NCBI GenBank assembly: GCA_020626475.1
Contig: JAHKZT010000005.1
Coordinates: 1 to 18,608, forward strand
DNA length: 18,608 nucleotides
Source: a bacterium
GTDB lineage: Bacteria > Patescibacteriota > Saccharimonadia > Saccharimonadales > Saccharimonadaceae
Direction: 5' to 3'
Below are positions 1 to 5,608 of this stretch, piece by piece. The notes beneath the pieces were generated by a model. It was not told the DNA's origin, searched no databases, and saw only the letters and a list, made by a program, of their open reading frames with translations. Position 1 is the first letter of the stretch; each line of letters opens with the position of its first letter. Made by a program: the position numbers and the translations under genes.

Positions 1-39
1 TCGGCAATATCTGCCATATTCGAACTGTATTAATACTGT

Positions 40-420
40 CTAATCGATTAAGACCGTCTCGACTTTACTAAAATCAGCGTTATTATTCCATTCAATTATG
101 TCATTACAGCGATTCACCACACTTGCTGCGCGAACCGTATCAAAAGTGTCTGCAATAATCCTCAGCGCAAATATATCGAATACATCAATTCAGCGATACA
201 CTTGACGGCCGCCCTCCCTGCGCACGCAGGCCGCGCGAGTGCGCATTTGTGGCGTAATTCCGCCAAATAGCTCCAGTCTTTTTATATGATAAGCGATGCT
301 CGGACGAATTTCGCCAACAAGGCGCTCGACCGCCCTTCTAGAAAACCAGTATTTTTTATATGATTTTTTATTCATATATCTATTAATGCTCATGAAATAT
401 ATCATGACAAGCATAATCAA
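40..420 (-). pseudogene. Broken HTH-like (RhuM-like?) open frame with in-frame TGA
   Basis: A minus-strand frame starting near 420 (TTG at 418-420, or an ATG further in) runs 76 codons to a TGA at 190-192. The same frame then stays open for 49 more codons to a TAG at 40-42. The first part contains a helix-turn-helix-like stretch (WFSRRAVERLVG followed by RPSIAYHIKRL) and ends at GGRQVYR. The second part begins IDVFDIFALRI and continues DTFDTVRAASVVNR. This order faintly recalls the N-terminal region of RhuM-family proteins, but I can only judge by eye. Every intact gene here uses TGA as a stop, so a decayed gene is the simplest reading. There is no clear Shine-Dalgarno sequence, and stops lie just upstream of 420. 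It could also be a chance open frame. Confidence 0.33.
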
Positions 421-529
421 GTTGTACGGTCTTTAGACGGTTCAAAATTGACCGATTCAAGAATATTTTTCTTTATACAGTTCAACCTATCGAAAATAAC
501 AACAATAGACAAGGAGGTAGCCGACGAAC
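421..529. other. Intergenic stretch upstream of the rplK promoter
   Basis: No gene is convincing here. A plus-strand frame without an ATG is open from 364 to a TGA at 550-552 and ends IDKEVADELGKCRAK. It could be the tail of a lost gene or chance. An AAGGAGG-like run at about 512-518 has no properly spaced start codon followed by a long frame. Confidence 0.4.
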
Positions 530-558
530 TTGGCAAATGCCGCGCAAAGTGATATAAT
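530..558 (+). promoter_or_regulatory. rplK promoter, extended -10
   Basis: TTGGCA (530-535), a 17-nt spacer and a perfect TATAAT (553-558) preceded by TGA form a strong vegetative promoter with an extended -10. The predicted start near 565 gives a structured leader of about 70 nt before rplK. Confidence 0.88.
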
Positions 559-564
559 ACATGG

Positions 565-626
565 CGTTACGCACGATTATTAATCGTAATATGCCGGTGA
601 AGCGCTTCATAAAACCGGCAAAAGGA
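565..626 (+). promoter_or_regulatory. rplK mRNA leader with probable ribosomal protein L1 binding site
   Basis: The leader has two stems. The first is ACGATT-ATT-AATCGT (573-587). The second, 592-620, has an outer helix TGCCGG/CCGGCA and an inner short helix GAA-GCGC-TTC. They are separated by a lopsided internal loop, a single U on the 5' side and AUAAAA on the 3' side. This arrangement (GGU-GAAG ... CUUC-AUAAAACC) resembles the L1-stalk helix of 23S rRNA, the kind of mimic by which L1 represses L11 operons. The AAAGGA ribosome-binding site (621-626) follows the stem immediately, so bound L1 would block initiation. The mimicry is judged from memory of the rRNA motif. Confidence 0.68.
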
Positions 627-637
627 AAATTAATAAA

Positions 638-1063
638 ATGGCAAAAAAGGTAATTGGCAACTTGAAGTTGCGTATTCCTGGCGGCAAGGCAACTGCTGGA
701 CCTCCAGTAGGTAGCACGCTTGGTCAGTGGGGTCTCAACATGATGGACTTCATTAACCCATTCAACGAAGCTACTAAGGAATACATGGGTAAGAACGTTA
801 TCGTTCATATCGCTGTCTACGAAGATCACACTTTCGATTGGAAGTGTCTTGGTCAGCCAGTCGATGATTTGATCCGTGAAAAGATCAAACTCGAAAAAGG
901 TAGCGGTCGCCCTAACACCGAAAAAGTCGGCAAGATCACTATGGATCAGATCAAAGAGATCGCAGCCGTCAAGAAAGACCAGCTCAATGCTATCGACGAA
1001 GCTGGCGCTTGCAAGGTTATCGCAGGCACCGCACGCTCGATGGGTGTAGAGGTCGTAGAGTAA
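638..1063 (+). CDS. rplK: 50S ribosomal protein L11
   Basis: At 141 aa this is the usual L11 length. It starts MAKKVIGNLKLRIPGGKATA, followed by GPPVGSTLGQWGLNMMDF, the N-terminal domain that binds the GTPase-associated region of 23S rRNA. The C-terminal half has KGSGRPNTEKVGKITMDQ and ends GTARSMGVEVVE, the conserved rRNA-binding domain. L11 supports factor-dependent GTP hydrolysis and the stringent response. The middle (about residues 52-75, with WKCLGQPVDD) is unusually divergent. The gene stands alone between its own promoter and a terminator, whereas rplK and rplA are normally adjacent and co-transcribed. A weak AAAGGA site lies 11 nt before the ATG. Identification is secure. Confidence 0.98.
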   Translation: MAKKVIGNLKLRIPGGKATAGPPVGSTLGQWGLNMMDFINPFNEATKEYMGKNVIVHIAVYEDHTFDWKCLGQPVDDLIREKIKLEKGSGRPNTEKVGKITMDQIKEIAAVKKDQLNAIDEAGACKVIAGTARSMGVEVVE

Positions 1064-1073
1064 TCTACCTAGA

Positions 1074-1104
1074 AAGAATCTCCCGAAAACGGAGATTCTT
1101 TTTT
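1074..1104 (+). terminator. rplK intrinsic terminator
   Basis: A perfect 10-bp stem, AAGAATCTCC (1074-1083) with GGAGATTCTT (1091-1100), has a CGAAAAC loop and is followed by a T-run to 1104. It ends the rplK transcript 11 nt after the stop codon. Confidence 0.92.
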
Positions 1105-1105
1105 A

Positions 1106-1114
1106 TGCTAAAAT
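1106..1114 (+). promoter_or_regulatory. Extended -10 promoter of the 1140-1805 gene
   Basis: TGC-TAAAAT sits directly after the U-tract of the rplK terminator. No good -35 is visible at 17 nt (it would fall in the terminator loop), so the extended -10 would carry recognition. A GGAG ribosome-binding site follows just before the ATG at 1140. Confidence 0.6.
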
Positions 1115-1139
1115 TTACTTAAGCATAATAGGAGCTTTT

Positions 1140-1805
1140 ATGGAAACCATCGAACAGGATCCGAATGACGAAGTACTGCGCGAGCCAATTCGCGAAAGCA
1201 GCGGCATGATTTGGAAGATTCTAACTTGCGTATTTCTCGCAACAACAATCATTGCCGGCGTCATCGTACTAACAAGCAAAAAAGACGATCCAACCAACTG
1301 CGCCAAGGTCGACGAAAAGACACAAGCCACAGCAGACGGGCAAACAAGCGAAGACGCCGATATAAATTCGGAAGATAGCCTCGCGCTCAAGAATTTTGAC
1401 GTCAATATCAGCAAACTCGTTGGCGCCGCCGGCTTCAACTTCGGCTCTATTTTATCTATCAAGACCAACGCAGACGGAACATACATGCTAGGTGAAGTTA
1501 AGAATGGAGAAAAATACGGTTTTGCATATCGCAAACTCCCTAAAGGCGACTGGGAATCCACGAAGCTAAAAATTGGGCCAACCGATAAAGAGTCTAACGC
1601 TCTCGTAGAATGCGCAACAGAAATCAGTAAAACTGAGCTCGAGCTATTTTCGAACTATAAATCTAGCACTGGCAAAGATCTTCTTTGCCTGGACGATTCA
1701 GTTCCTGAAGATACGGAAGACGCCGAAAACGTTGGCTATGATCCAATCGTCATAACGGCGGCCGAAGCTCTCAAAAAGGGCTTATACAAAGAATCAGAAC
1801 AATAA
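1140..1805 (+). CDS. Membrane-anchored orphan protein (N-terminal TM, exported domain)
   Basis: This 221-aa protein is not recognised. It has a short acidic cytosolic N-terminus, one hydrophobic segment at about residues 23-44 (MIWKILTCVFLATTIIAGVI), then an acidic low-complexity linker (about 48-80) and a soluble region. The likely topology is a single-pass protein with its C-terminal domain outside. Two or three Cys residues lie in the exported part (in NCAKV, VECAT and LLCLD), which could form disulfides. The start is supported by GGAG eight nucleotides upstream. It is a single-gene unit between two terminators. Several other genes in the window share the pattern of one TM plus a small exported domain, which suggests lineage-specific surface proteins, but no function can be assigned. 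Confidence 0.85.
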   Translation: METIEQDPNDEVLREPIRESSGMIWKILTCVFLATTIIAGVIVLTSKKDDPTNCAKVDEKTQATADGQTSEDADINSEDSLALKNFDVNISKLVGAAGFNFGSILSIKTNADGTYMLGEVKNGEKYGFAYRKLPKGDWESTKLKIGPTDKESNALVECATEISKTELELFSNYKSSTGKDLLCLDDSVPEDTEDAENVGYDPIVITAAEALKKGLYKESEQ

Positions 1806-1815
1806 ACAGATACTA

Positions 1816-1845
1816 AAGCGCTCATTGACAAAATGGGCGCTTTTT
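1816..1845 (+). terminator. Intrinsic terminator after the 1140-1805 gene
   Basis: An 11-bp stem, AAGCGCTCATT (1816-1826) with AATGGGCGCTT (1832-1842) and one G-U pair, has a GACAA loop and is followed by T to 1845. Its loop region carries the TTGACA that serves as the -35 of the next promoter. Confidence 0.9.
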
Positions 1846-1853
1846 GTTGTAAT
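1825..1853 (+). promoter_or_regulatory. cdsA promoter embedded in the upstream terminator
   Basis: A perfect TTGACA (1825-1830) lies across the top of the terminator hairpin. A 17-nt spacer leads to TGTAAT (1848-1853), preceded by TGT as in an extended -10. The predicted start at about 1860 leaves a 40-nt leader with an AAAGGGG site before the ATG at 1902. Confidence 0.72.
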
Positions 1854-1901
1854 TTGAATTATCGAATTGTCTACAAATCCATAAGAAAGGGGTGGTTTCA
1901 A

Positions 1902-2585
1902 ATGAAAGGTAGACTAATTGGCGCACTTTGGATTTTGGGAGCGTTAGTATTGTTCTATTTTGCTTTCGATGGCTCTGAATTCTCGACGCTATTTATCTTT
2001 TGCCTACTTATGTGCGCAGCTGAGATAATGAGCATCGCCGAATGGCAGCCATACAGATTAAGACCAGACGCCTGCAAACCAAACTATATCTGGAACGCAG
2101 AAATCTGCATTGTCTGTTTTGCGGCAATCTGCTGCATGATGCTAACGAGAGAACAGATTCTATTCATTGTCATCGTCTCTGCGCTATCCGACGTCGGCGC
2201 CTTCACTTTCGGCAAGCTCCTTGGTAGACACAAGGCGAAGTTTTCGGCGTCAATCTCACCAAATAAAACCATTGAAGGCTACATAGGAGGGATAATATGC
2301 ACCGCAATTATCATTCCATTCATGCCGCTTCTTGGCATAGAGTTTAGCCCGCAATCAATTAGCTATTTGGCCATTGGCGGAGCTGTAGCGGAGATCGGAG
2401 ATTTAATTGGCTCCGCAACGAAGCGACAACTCGGAATTAAAGACTCGGGAGACGGATTGCGTCATTTTCCAGTATTCAGAATAATTGAATACCCTTTACG
2501 TGGCCATGGCGGCTATCTCGACAGATTAGATTCAGTGTCTCTAGGAATACTATTCTTCTCCCTACTAAACGTGCCTCAGTCTTGA
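1902..2585 (+). CDS. cdsA: Phosphatidate cytidylyltransferase (CdsA family) with an inserted loop
   Basis: This 227-aa polytopic membrane protein would make CDP-diacylglycerol from phosphatidic acid and CTP, the entry point to phospholipid synthesis. The C-terminal CDP-alcohol signature is present: SATKRQLGIKDSG (about 171-183) and GHGGYLDRLDS (201-211). DVGAFTFGKLLGRHK and SPNKTIEGYIGG upstream are also typical. Between KDSG and GHGG there are 17 residues where the family usually has about four, so roughly 13 are inserted. The ATG at 1902 is chosen because AAAGGGG precedes it; the longer upstream frame would start inside the terminator. The protein is shorter than most CdsA (about 260-300 aa). 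The TGA stop lies inside its own terminator hairpin. Confidence 0.88.
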   Translation: MKGRLIGALWILGALVLFYFAFDGSEFSTLFIFCLLMCAAEIMSIAEWQPYRLRPDACKPNYIWNAEICIVCFAAICCMMLTREQILFIVIVSALSDVGAFTFGKLLGRHKAKFSASISPNKTIEGYIGGIICTAIIIPFMPLLGIEFSPQSISYLAIGGAVAEIGDLIGSATKRQLGIKDSGDGLRHFPVFRIIEYPLRGHGGYLDRLDSVSLGILFFSLLNVPQS

Positions 2586-2600
2586 ACTGGGGCACTTTTT
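2571..2600 (+). terminator. cdsA terminator overlapping its stop codon
   Basis: GTGCCTCAGT (2571-2580) pairs with ACTGGGGCAC (2586-2595) in a 10-bp stem with one G-U pair, followed by TTTTT. The last coding triplets and the TGA of cdsA are part of the hairpin. Confidence 0.9.
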
Positions 2601-2610
2601 ATGCTATACT
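2582..2610 (+). promoter_or_regulatory. rplA promoter embedded in the cdsA terminator
   Basis: TTGAAC (2582-2587) occupies the loop of the cdsA terminator. A 17-nt spacer leads to TATACT (2605-2610), preceded by TGC, an extended -10. The predicted start is near 2617 and the leader is about 57 nt. That leader shows only a weak hairpin and no copy of the L1-site motif found before rplK. Confidence 0.8.
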
Positions 2611-2673
2611 TATATGAGTTAAATTTAATGTCGGGAGAGAGAAAATCTCGTTTGTACCGCGAAAGGATTTCAA

Positions 2674-3576
2674 ATGGCAGAAGAAGAAGCCAAAAATCTT
2701 GAGACTCCTGTAGAAGCAGTAGTCGAAGAAACTCCAGCTGAAGAAGAAAAATTTGCTAAAGCTGGCAAAAAATCTAAGAAGCACGTAGAAGAAGTAAAAG
2801 CTGAAGAAGAGCGCCAGGCTCGCAAAGCTGAAGCTGCCGCAGAGCCAGAAAAGAAAGCTGGTCCAAAGCCAGTTACTCGCAGCCGCCTCGAACGCCGTGG
2901 CAAAAACTACCGCAAGGCAGTCGAAAAGCTCGAGAAAGGTAAAGTCTACAACCTTACCGATGCTATCAAGCTCGCTCTCGAGACTAGCCCAGTTAAGTTC
3001 GATGCTACCGTTGAGATGCATTTCCGTCTCGGCGTAGATCCACGTCAGGCAGATCAGAATATCCGCGCAACTGTTACCCTACCTGCTGGTACCGGTAAAG
3101 AGGTTCGCGTCGCCGTATTTGCCCCACTCGATCTCGCAAAGGCAGCAAAGGCAGCTGGCGCAGATATCGCCGAAGACGAAGAATTCACCAAGCGCCTCGA
3201 TAAAGAACAGCTCGATTTCGATGTTCTTATCTCTACTCCACAGTACATGCCAAAGCTTGGTAAGTACGCTCGTCTCCTTGGTCCTAAAGGTCTCATGCCA
3301 AATCCAAAGGCTGGTACCGTTACCACCGATATCGAGAAGGCAGTTAAGGAAGCTAAGGCTGGCAAGATTGAATACCGCGTCGATAAGCAGGCTATCATTC
3401 ACGTTGGTCTCGGTAAAGTTAGCTTCGGTGCTGACAAGATCGCAGAAAACATCAACGCTTTCGTCGAGAGTCTTAAGGCTCAGAAACCTGCATCCATCAA
3501 GGGTCAGTACGTCAAGAGCGTCTTCATTTCTACTACCATGGGCCCAAGCATCCAGGTAGAAAATCTCTACAACTAA
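2674..3576 (+). CDS. rplA: 50S ribosomal protein L1 with long acidic/basic N-terminal extension
   Basis: The L1 core begins around residue 75 (RGKNYRKAVEKLEKGKVYNL) and runs to the end with the family landmarks TVTLPAGTGKEVRVAVFA, the signature STPQYMPKLGKYARLLGPKG followed by LMPNPKAGTV, and FISTTMGPSIQV. L1 forms the L1 stalk, which guides E-site tRNA, and is also an mRNA-binding autorepressor. The protein is 300 aa against about 230 normally. The excess is an N-terminal low-complexity segment of about 70 residues rich in Glu, Ala and Lys, without hydrophobic or zinc motifs. AAAGG precedes the ATG at 2674 and no in-frame start with a better site lies nearer the core. It is transcribed alone, unlinked from rplK. 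Confidence 0.97.
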   Translation: MAEEEAKNLETPVEAVVEETPAEEEKFAKAGKKSKKHVEEVKAEEERQARKAEAAAEPEKKAGPKPVTRSRLERRGKNYRKAVEKLEKGKVYNLTDAIKLALETSPVKFDATVEMHFRLGVDPRQADQNIRATVTLPAGTGKEVRVAVFAPLDLAKAAKAAGADIAEDEEFTKRLDKEQLDFDVLISTPQYMPKLGKYARLLGPKGLMPNPKAGTVTTDIEKAVKEAKAGKIEYRVDKQAIIHVGLGKVSFGADKIAENINAFVESLKAQKPASIKGQYVKSVFISTTMGPSIQVENLYN

Positions 3577-3591
3577 TCTTTTAGAGACAAC

Positions 3592-3622
3592 AAAAAAGTT
3601 CCGGCCAGACCGGAACTTTTTT
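3592..3622. terminator. Bidirectional terminator between rplA and the convergent gene
   Basis: A perfect 13-bp inverted repeat, AAAAAAGTTCCGG (3592-3604) with CCGGAACTTTTTT (3610-3622) around a CCAGA loop, has an A-run on one side and a T-run on the other. It can terminate both converging transcripts. Confidence 0.93.
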
Positions 3623-3630
3623 ATGAGATA

Positions 3631-4665
3631 TTAGTTTAGCTTAATGTAATTTTTCTCATCTTCGAGCCAAGCTTCAATGGCGTCAATCGTCTCCATCTCC
3701 CACTTCTGCTCTAGTGGATCCTCGCTGATTGCATGCTGCGGATGATAGTAATAAACATAATACTTGTTATCGAGTTTGAATGCTAAATCTGGAGCAGAGC
3801 CAAGATCGCCCTTCCATTCGCTATTGGCGATCGAGATGCCGCCAAGGTTCTGGAAATTGCCGCTCAAATCATTACCTACGAACGCTGGCGTAGCCTGTGC
3901 GCCCTCTTTCTTAGTGGATGCATTAGTGTATAGATTGCTATAATTAGCATCGAAGCTATTACTAAAATTGAACCTATCGTAGCGGAAACTGACGTTCGTT
4001 AATGTATCTGGGATTTTAAGAGCATAATCATAGCCATCTAAGTAGATATAACGAGAACCTGCTGTTTTATCAGCGATCTCTGCGTTATTCGGATCCTTGG
4101 CAGTATTCTCAACCTTAGCCTCTTCTTTACTCTGAGACACAACAGTACGGCCCATGAATTCAGTTTTGCCATCGTTAAAGAATAGGTACGCTGCAGCACC
4201 GCAGCCTGCGACAGCAAGAAGCAAGAAGAAGACAGTAGCAAACTTCCAGCCTGCGCCACCTTTTTTCTTTGCCTTTGGCTCTTCGACGGTATCAATTGTC
4301 ATGTATGGTTGATTCTCCGCTTTGGTTTTCCAGCTGTTTTCCGGCTCAGCAGCATGCTCTTTGAGCACTTCGGCGACCTTTTCGTCAATCTCCTCATCAC
4401 TCATTTGCCGACTAGGTGTCTCTACGGCCGGTTCAGATACTTTTTCATCGATTTCTTCAATATCTTCGGTTTCAATTTCGCCGCCCATATCTTTTTCGAT
4501 TTTCTCAAGATTTTCGGTTTCTTCAGAATCGTTCAATTCCTCGATAGCCTCCTCGAGACTTTCGCGTTCCGTCTTTTCTTCGTGAGCTCCATCTAGCCCA
4601 CCATGCTTATGTAGATCATTGGCATCGTGGCCAATTTCGCTACGTTTAAATTTTTCGTCGCTCAT
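3631..4665 (-). CDS. Acidic single-pass membrane orphan protein
   Basis: This 344-aa protein is not recognised. The first ~150 residues are extremely acidic, with Glu-rich runs of likely coiled-coil or disordered character (EEIDEKV occurs in this part). They are followed by a basic KAKKKGG stop, a hydrophobic segment (FATVFFLLLAVAGCGAAAYL, about residues 162-181) and a C-terminal exported domain rich in Tyr and Asn (SNSFDANYSNLYTNAS, then KYYVYYYHPQHA). The predicted topology is cytosolic acidic tail, one TM, external domain. The start at 4665 is chosen because AAAGGAG lies 10 nt upstream; the longer frame to 4698 would run across the promoter. It has its own promoter and converges on rplA. 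No function is proposed. Confidence 0.85.
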   Translation of the reverse strand: MSDEKFKRSEIGHDANDLHKHGGLDGAHEEKTERESLEEAIEELNDSEETENLEKIEKDMGGEIETEDIEEIDEKVSEPAVETPSRQMSDEEIDEKVAEVLKEHAAEPENSWKTKAENQPYMTIDTVEEPKAKKKGGAGWKFATVFFLLLAVAGCGAAAYLFFNDGKTEFMGRTVVSQSKEEAKVENTAKDPNNAEIADKTAGSRYIYLDGYDYALKIPDTLTNVSFRYDRFNFSNSFDANYSNLYTNASTKKEGAQATPAFVGNDLSGNFQNLGGISIANSEWKGDLGSAPDLAFKLDNKYYVYYYHPQHAISEDPLEQKWEMETIDAIEAWLEDEKNYIKLN

Positions 4666-4688
4666 TAAAAAAGTTCTCCTTTGAGTAT

Positions 4689-4717
4689 ATTTTACCATAA
4701 GCGATATTTTTTAACAA
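4689..4717 (-). promoter_or_regulatory. Promoter of the 3631-4665 gene, starting in the rpmG terminator U-tract
   Basis: Read on the minus strand: TTGTTA (4717-4712), a 17-nt spacer and TAAAAT (4694-4689) with TGG before it. The -35 begins in the U-tract of the rpmG terminator. Confidence 0.72.
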
Positions 4718-4750
4718 AAAAATACGCCCCGCAGGGCGGAAGGCGTATTT
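4714..4750 (-). terminator. rpmG intrinsic terminator
   Basis: On the minus strand AAATACGCC pairs with GGCGTATTT (9 bp), with an inner CCGC/GCGG stem and a CCT loop, followed by a run of seven T. The stem's first bases overlap the TAA stop codon of rpmG. Confidence 0.88.
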
Positions 4751-4958
4751 AACGTTTCTTTTCCTTGACTTCGTTGCGGCCGAGGTTCTTTTTGGTCTCG
4801 GTGAAGACAACGTGCTTGCGAAGTACTGGATCGTACTTGCGAAGACTAAGTTTGTCAGGAGTATTCATGGTATTCTTCTTCGTATAGTAAAGACGAATGC
4901 CAGATTCCTCAGAAACTAAACCAACAAGCTTGCGCTTGGTATTACTTTTCTTTGCCAT
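4749..4958 (-). CDS. rpmG: 50S ribosomal protein L33, cysteine-free form
   Basis: This 69-aa protein starts [18 protein letters not shown] and continues with the L33 hallmark [20 protein letters not shown], then [11 protein letters not shown]. The two CxxC zinc pairs of the C+ form are replaced (SEES in the first, DPVL in the second), so this is a C-minus L33 that would not bind zinc. It exceeds the usual 50-56 aa by a basic tail ([12 protein letters not shown]). It sits in the large-subunit E-site region. No Shine-Dalgarno sequence is present. The promoter -10 ends only 10 nt before the ATG, so the mRNA should be nearly leaderless. It is a single-gene unit with its own terminator. Confidence 0.96.
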   Translation of the reverse strand: MAKKSNTKRKLVGLVSEESGIRLYYTKKNTMNTPDKLSLRKYDPVLRKHVVFTETKKNLGRNEVKEKKR

Positions 4959-4968
4959 ATTGCGTATT

Positions 4969-4997
4969 ATTTTAGCACAAATCTTTTACTGGCGCAA
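4969..4997 (-). promoter_or_regulatory. rpmG promoter giving a near-leaderless mRNA
   Basis: Minus strand: TTGCGC (4997-4992), 17-nt spacer, TAAAAT (4974-4969) with TGC before it. Transcription should begin about 3-5 nt before the ATG at 4958, leaving no room for a ribosome-binding site. Confidence 0.8.
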
Positions 4998-5010
4998 GAT
5001 ATAAGCCCAT

Positions 5011-5040
5011 TTGACAAAAATACATCGTGCGCGATATATT
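5011..5040 (+). promoter_or_regulatory. Redox operon promoter with palindromic operator
   Basis: A perfect TTGACA (5011-5016) is followed at 18 nt by TATATT (5035-5040). A 20-nt imperfect palindrome, ATACATCG-TGCG-CGATATAT (5020-5039, 7 of 8 arm positions complementary), fills the spacer and overlaps the -10. This is where a MarR-type repressor would block RNA polymerase, and the operon encodes one (5174-5608). The region is back to back with the rpmG promoter, so rpmG could be affected as well. Confidence 0.68.
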
Positions 5041-5060
5041 CTAAACAGAAAGGAGTTTTT

Positions 5061-5174
5061 ATGAGCGAAATATACAATTTCTCAGTAAAGGCCCGCAAAT
5101 GCAATATCGTAAAGCACTTTGAACCAATGACTAAGCCAGAAAAAATTGAACAAGATATCAAAGGTCTAATCTAA
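5061..5174 (+). CDS. 37-aa small protein, first gene of the redox operon
   Basis: ATG at 5061 follows AAAGGAG with 6 nt spacing, a strong site, and the frame runs 37 codons to TAA at 5172-5174. That stop shares its last base with the ATG of the ohrR-like gene (TAATG), so the two are translationally coupled. The product is basic, has one Cys (residue 14, in RKCNIVKHF), no signal peptide and no recognised domain. The strong ribosome-binding site, the coupling and the promoter directly upstream argue for a real small protein or a translated leader controlling the regulator. I do not recognise a family. Confidence 0.72.
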   Translation: MSEIYNFSVKARKCNIVKHFEPMTKPEKIEQDIKGLI

Positions 5175-5608
5175 TGGACGTTTTAAGTTTAGATCGCCAA
5201 ATCTGCTTCCCGCTCTGGCTCTGCGCTAAGGAAATTACGCGCGCTTACGGGCCGCTCCTCGAAGAGTTCGATTTAACCTATACGCAATACATCGCCATGC
5301 TCTATTTCTGGCAACACAGCGAGTCGACCGCCTCGGAACTTGGGCAAGCAATGCATCTCGGGCCAAATACAACCACACCAGTCATCGAAAGATTACTAGA
5401 AAAAGGCTATATAGAGCGCAAAAAATCAAAAGACGACGCGCGTCGCCAAATTATTTCAGTTACGCCAAAAGGCGAAGAATTAAAAGTATCCGCCGTAAAG
5501 ATTCCGCAAGAGATGGGCGCCTGCATTGCGTTGGAGCCCGAAGAAGCAATGACTTTACATCGTTTATTGTATAAAATAGTATCAAGACTAGATAAGGAGA
5601 AAGCATGA
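5174..5608 (+). CDS. ohrR: MarR-family regulator, OhrR type (one-Cys peroxide sensor)
   Basis: The 144-aa winged-helix protein matches OhrR-like MarR regulators. It has LDRQICFPLW with Cys11, the position of the peroxidatic Cys15 in Bacillus OhrR. Tyr25 (TRAYGPLL) and Tyr36 (LTYTQY) keep the same +14 and +25 spacing as the two Tyr that hydrogen-bond that Cys. The recognition helix region NTTTPVIERLLEKGYIERKK and wing SKDDARRQIISVTPKGE follow. A second Cys (17) lies close by and a third near the C-terminus (GACIALEP). OhrR represses until organic peroxide oxidises its Cys. Here it lies inside the operon it presumably controls: it overlaps the 37-aa gene by 1 nt and trxA by 4 nt (ATGA). The partner gene ohr is not in the window. 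Confidence 0.88.
   Translation: MDVLSLDRQICFPLWLCAKEITRAYGPLLEEFDLTYTQYIAMLYFWQHSESTASELGQAMHLGPNTTTPVIERLLEKGYIERKKSKDDARRQIISVTPKGEELKVSAVKIPQEMGACIALEPEEAMTLHRLLYKIVSRLDKEKA

Noticed and set aside
364..552. Plus-strand open frame ending IDKEVADELGKCRAK just inside the rplK promoter
   Set aside because: There is no ATG or GTG start, no ribosome-binding site, and it runs through the rplK -35/-10. It could be a gene remnant but is not supportable as a gene.
1833..1901. Longer N-terminus for cdsA starting MGAFCCNLNY
   Set aside because: It would begin inside the upstream terminator hairpin and precede the predicted transcription start; AAAGGGG supports the ATG at 1902.
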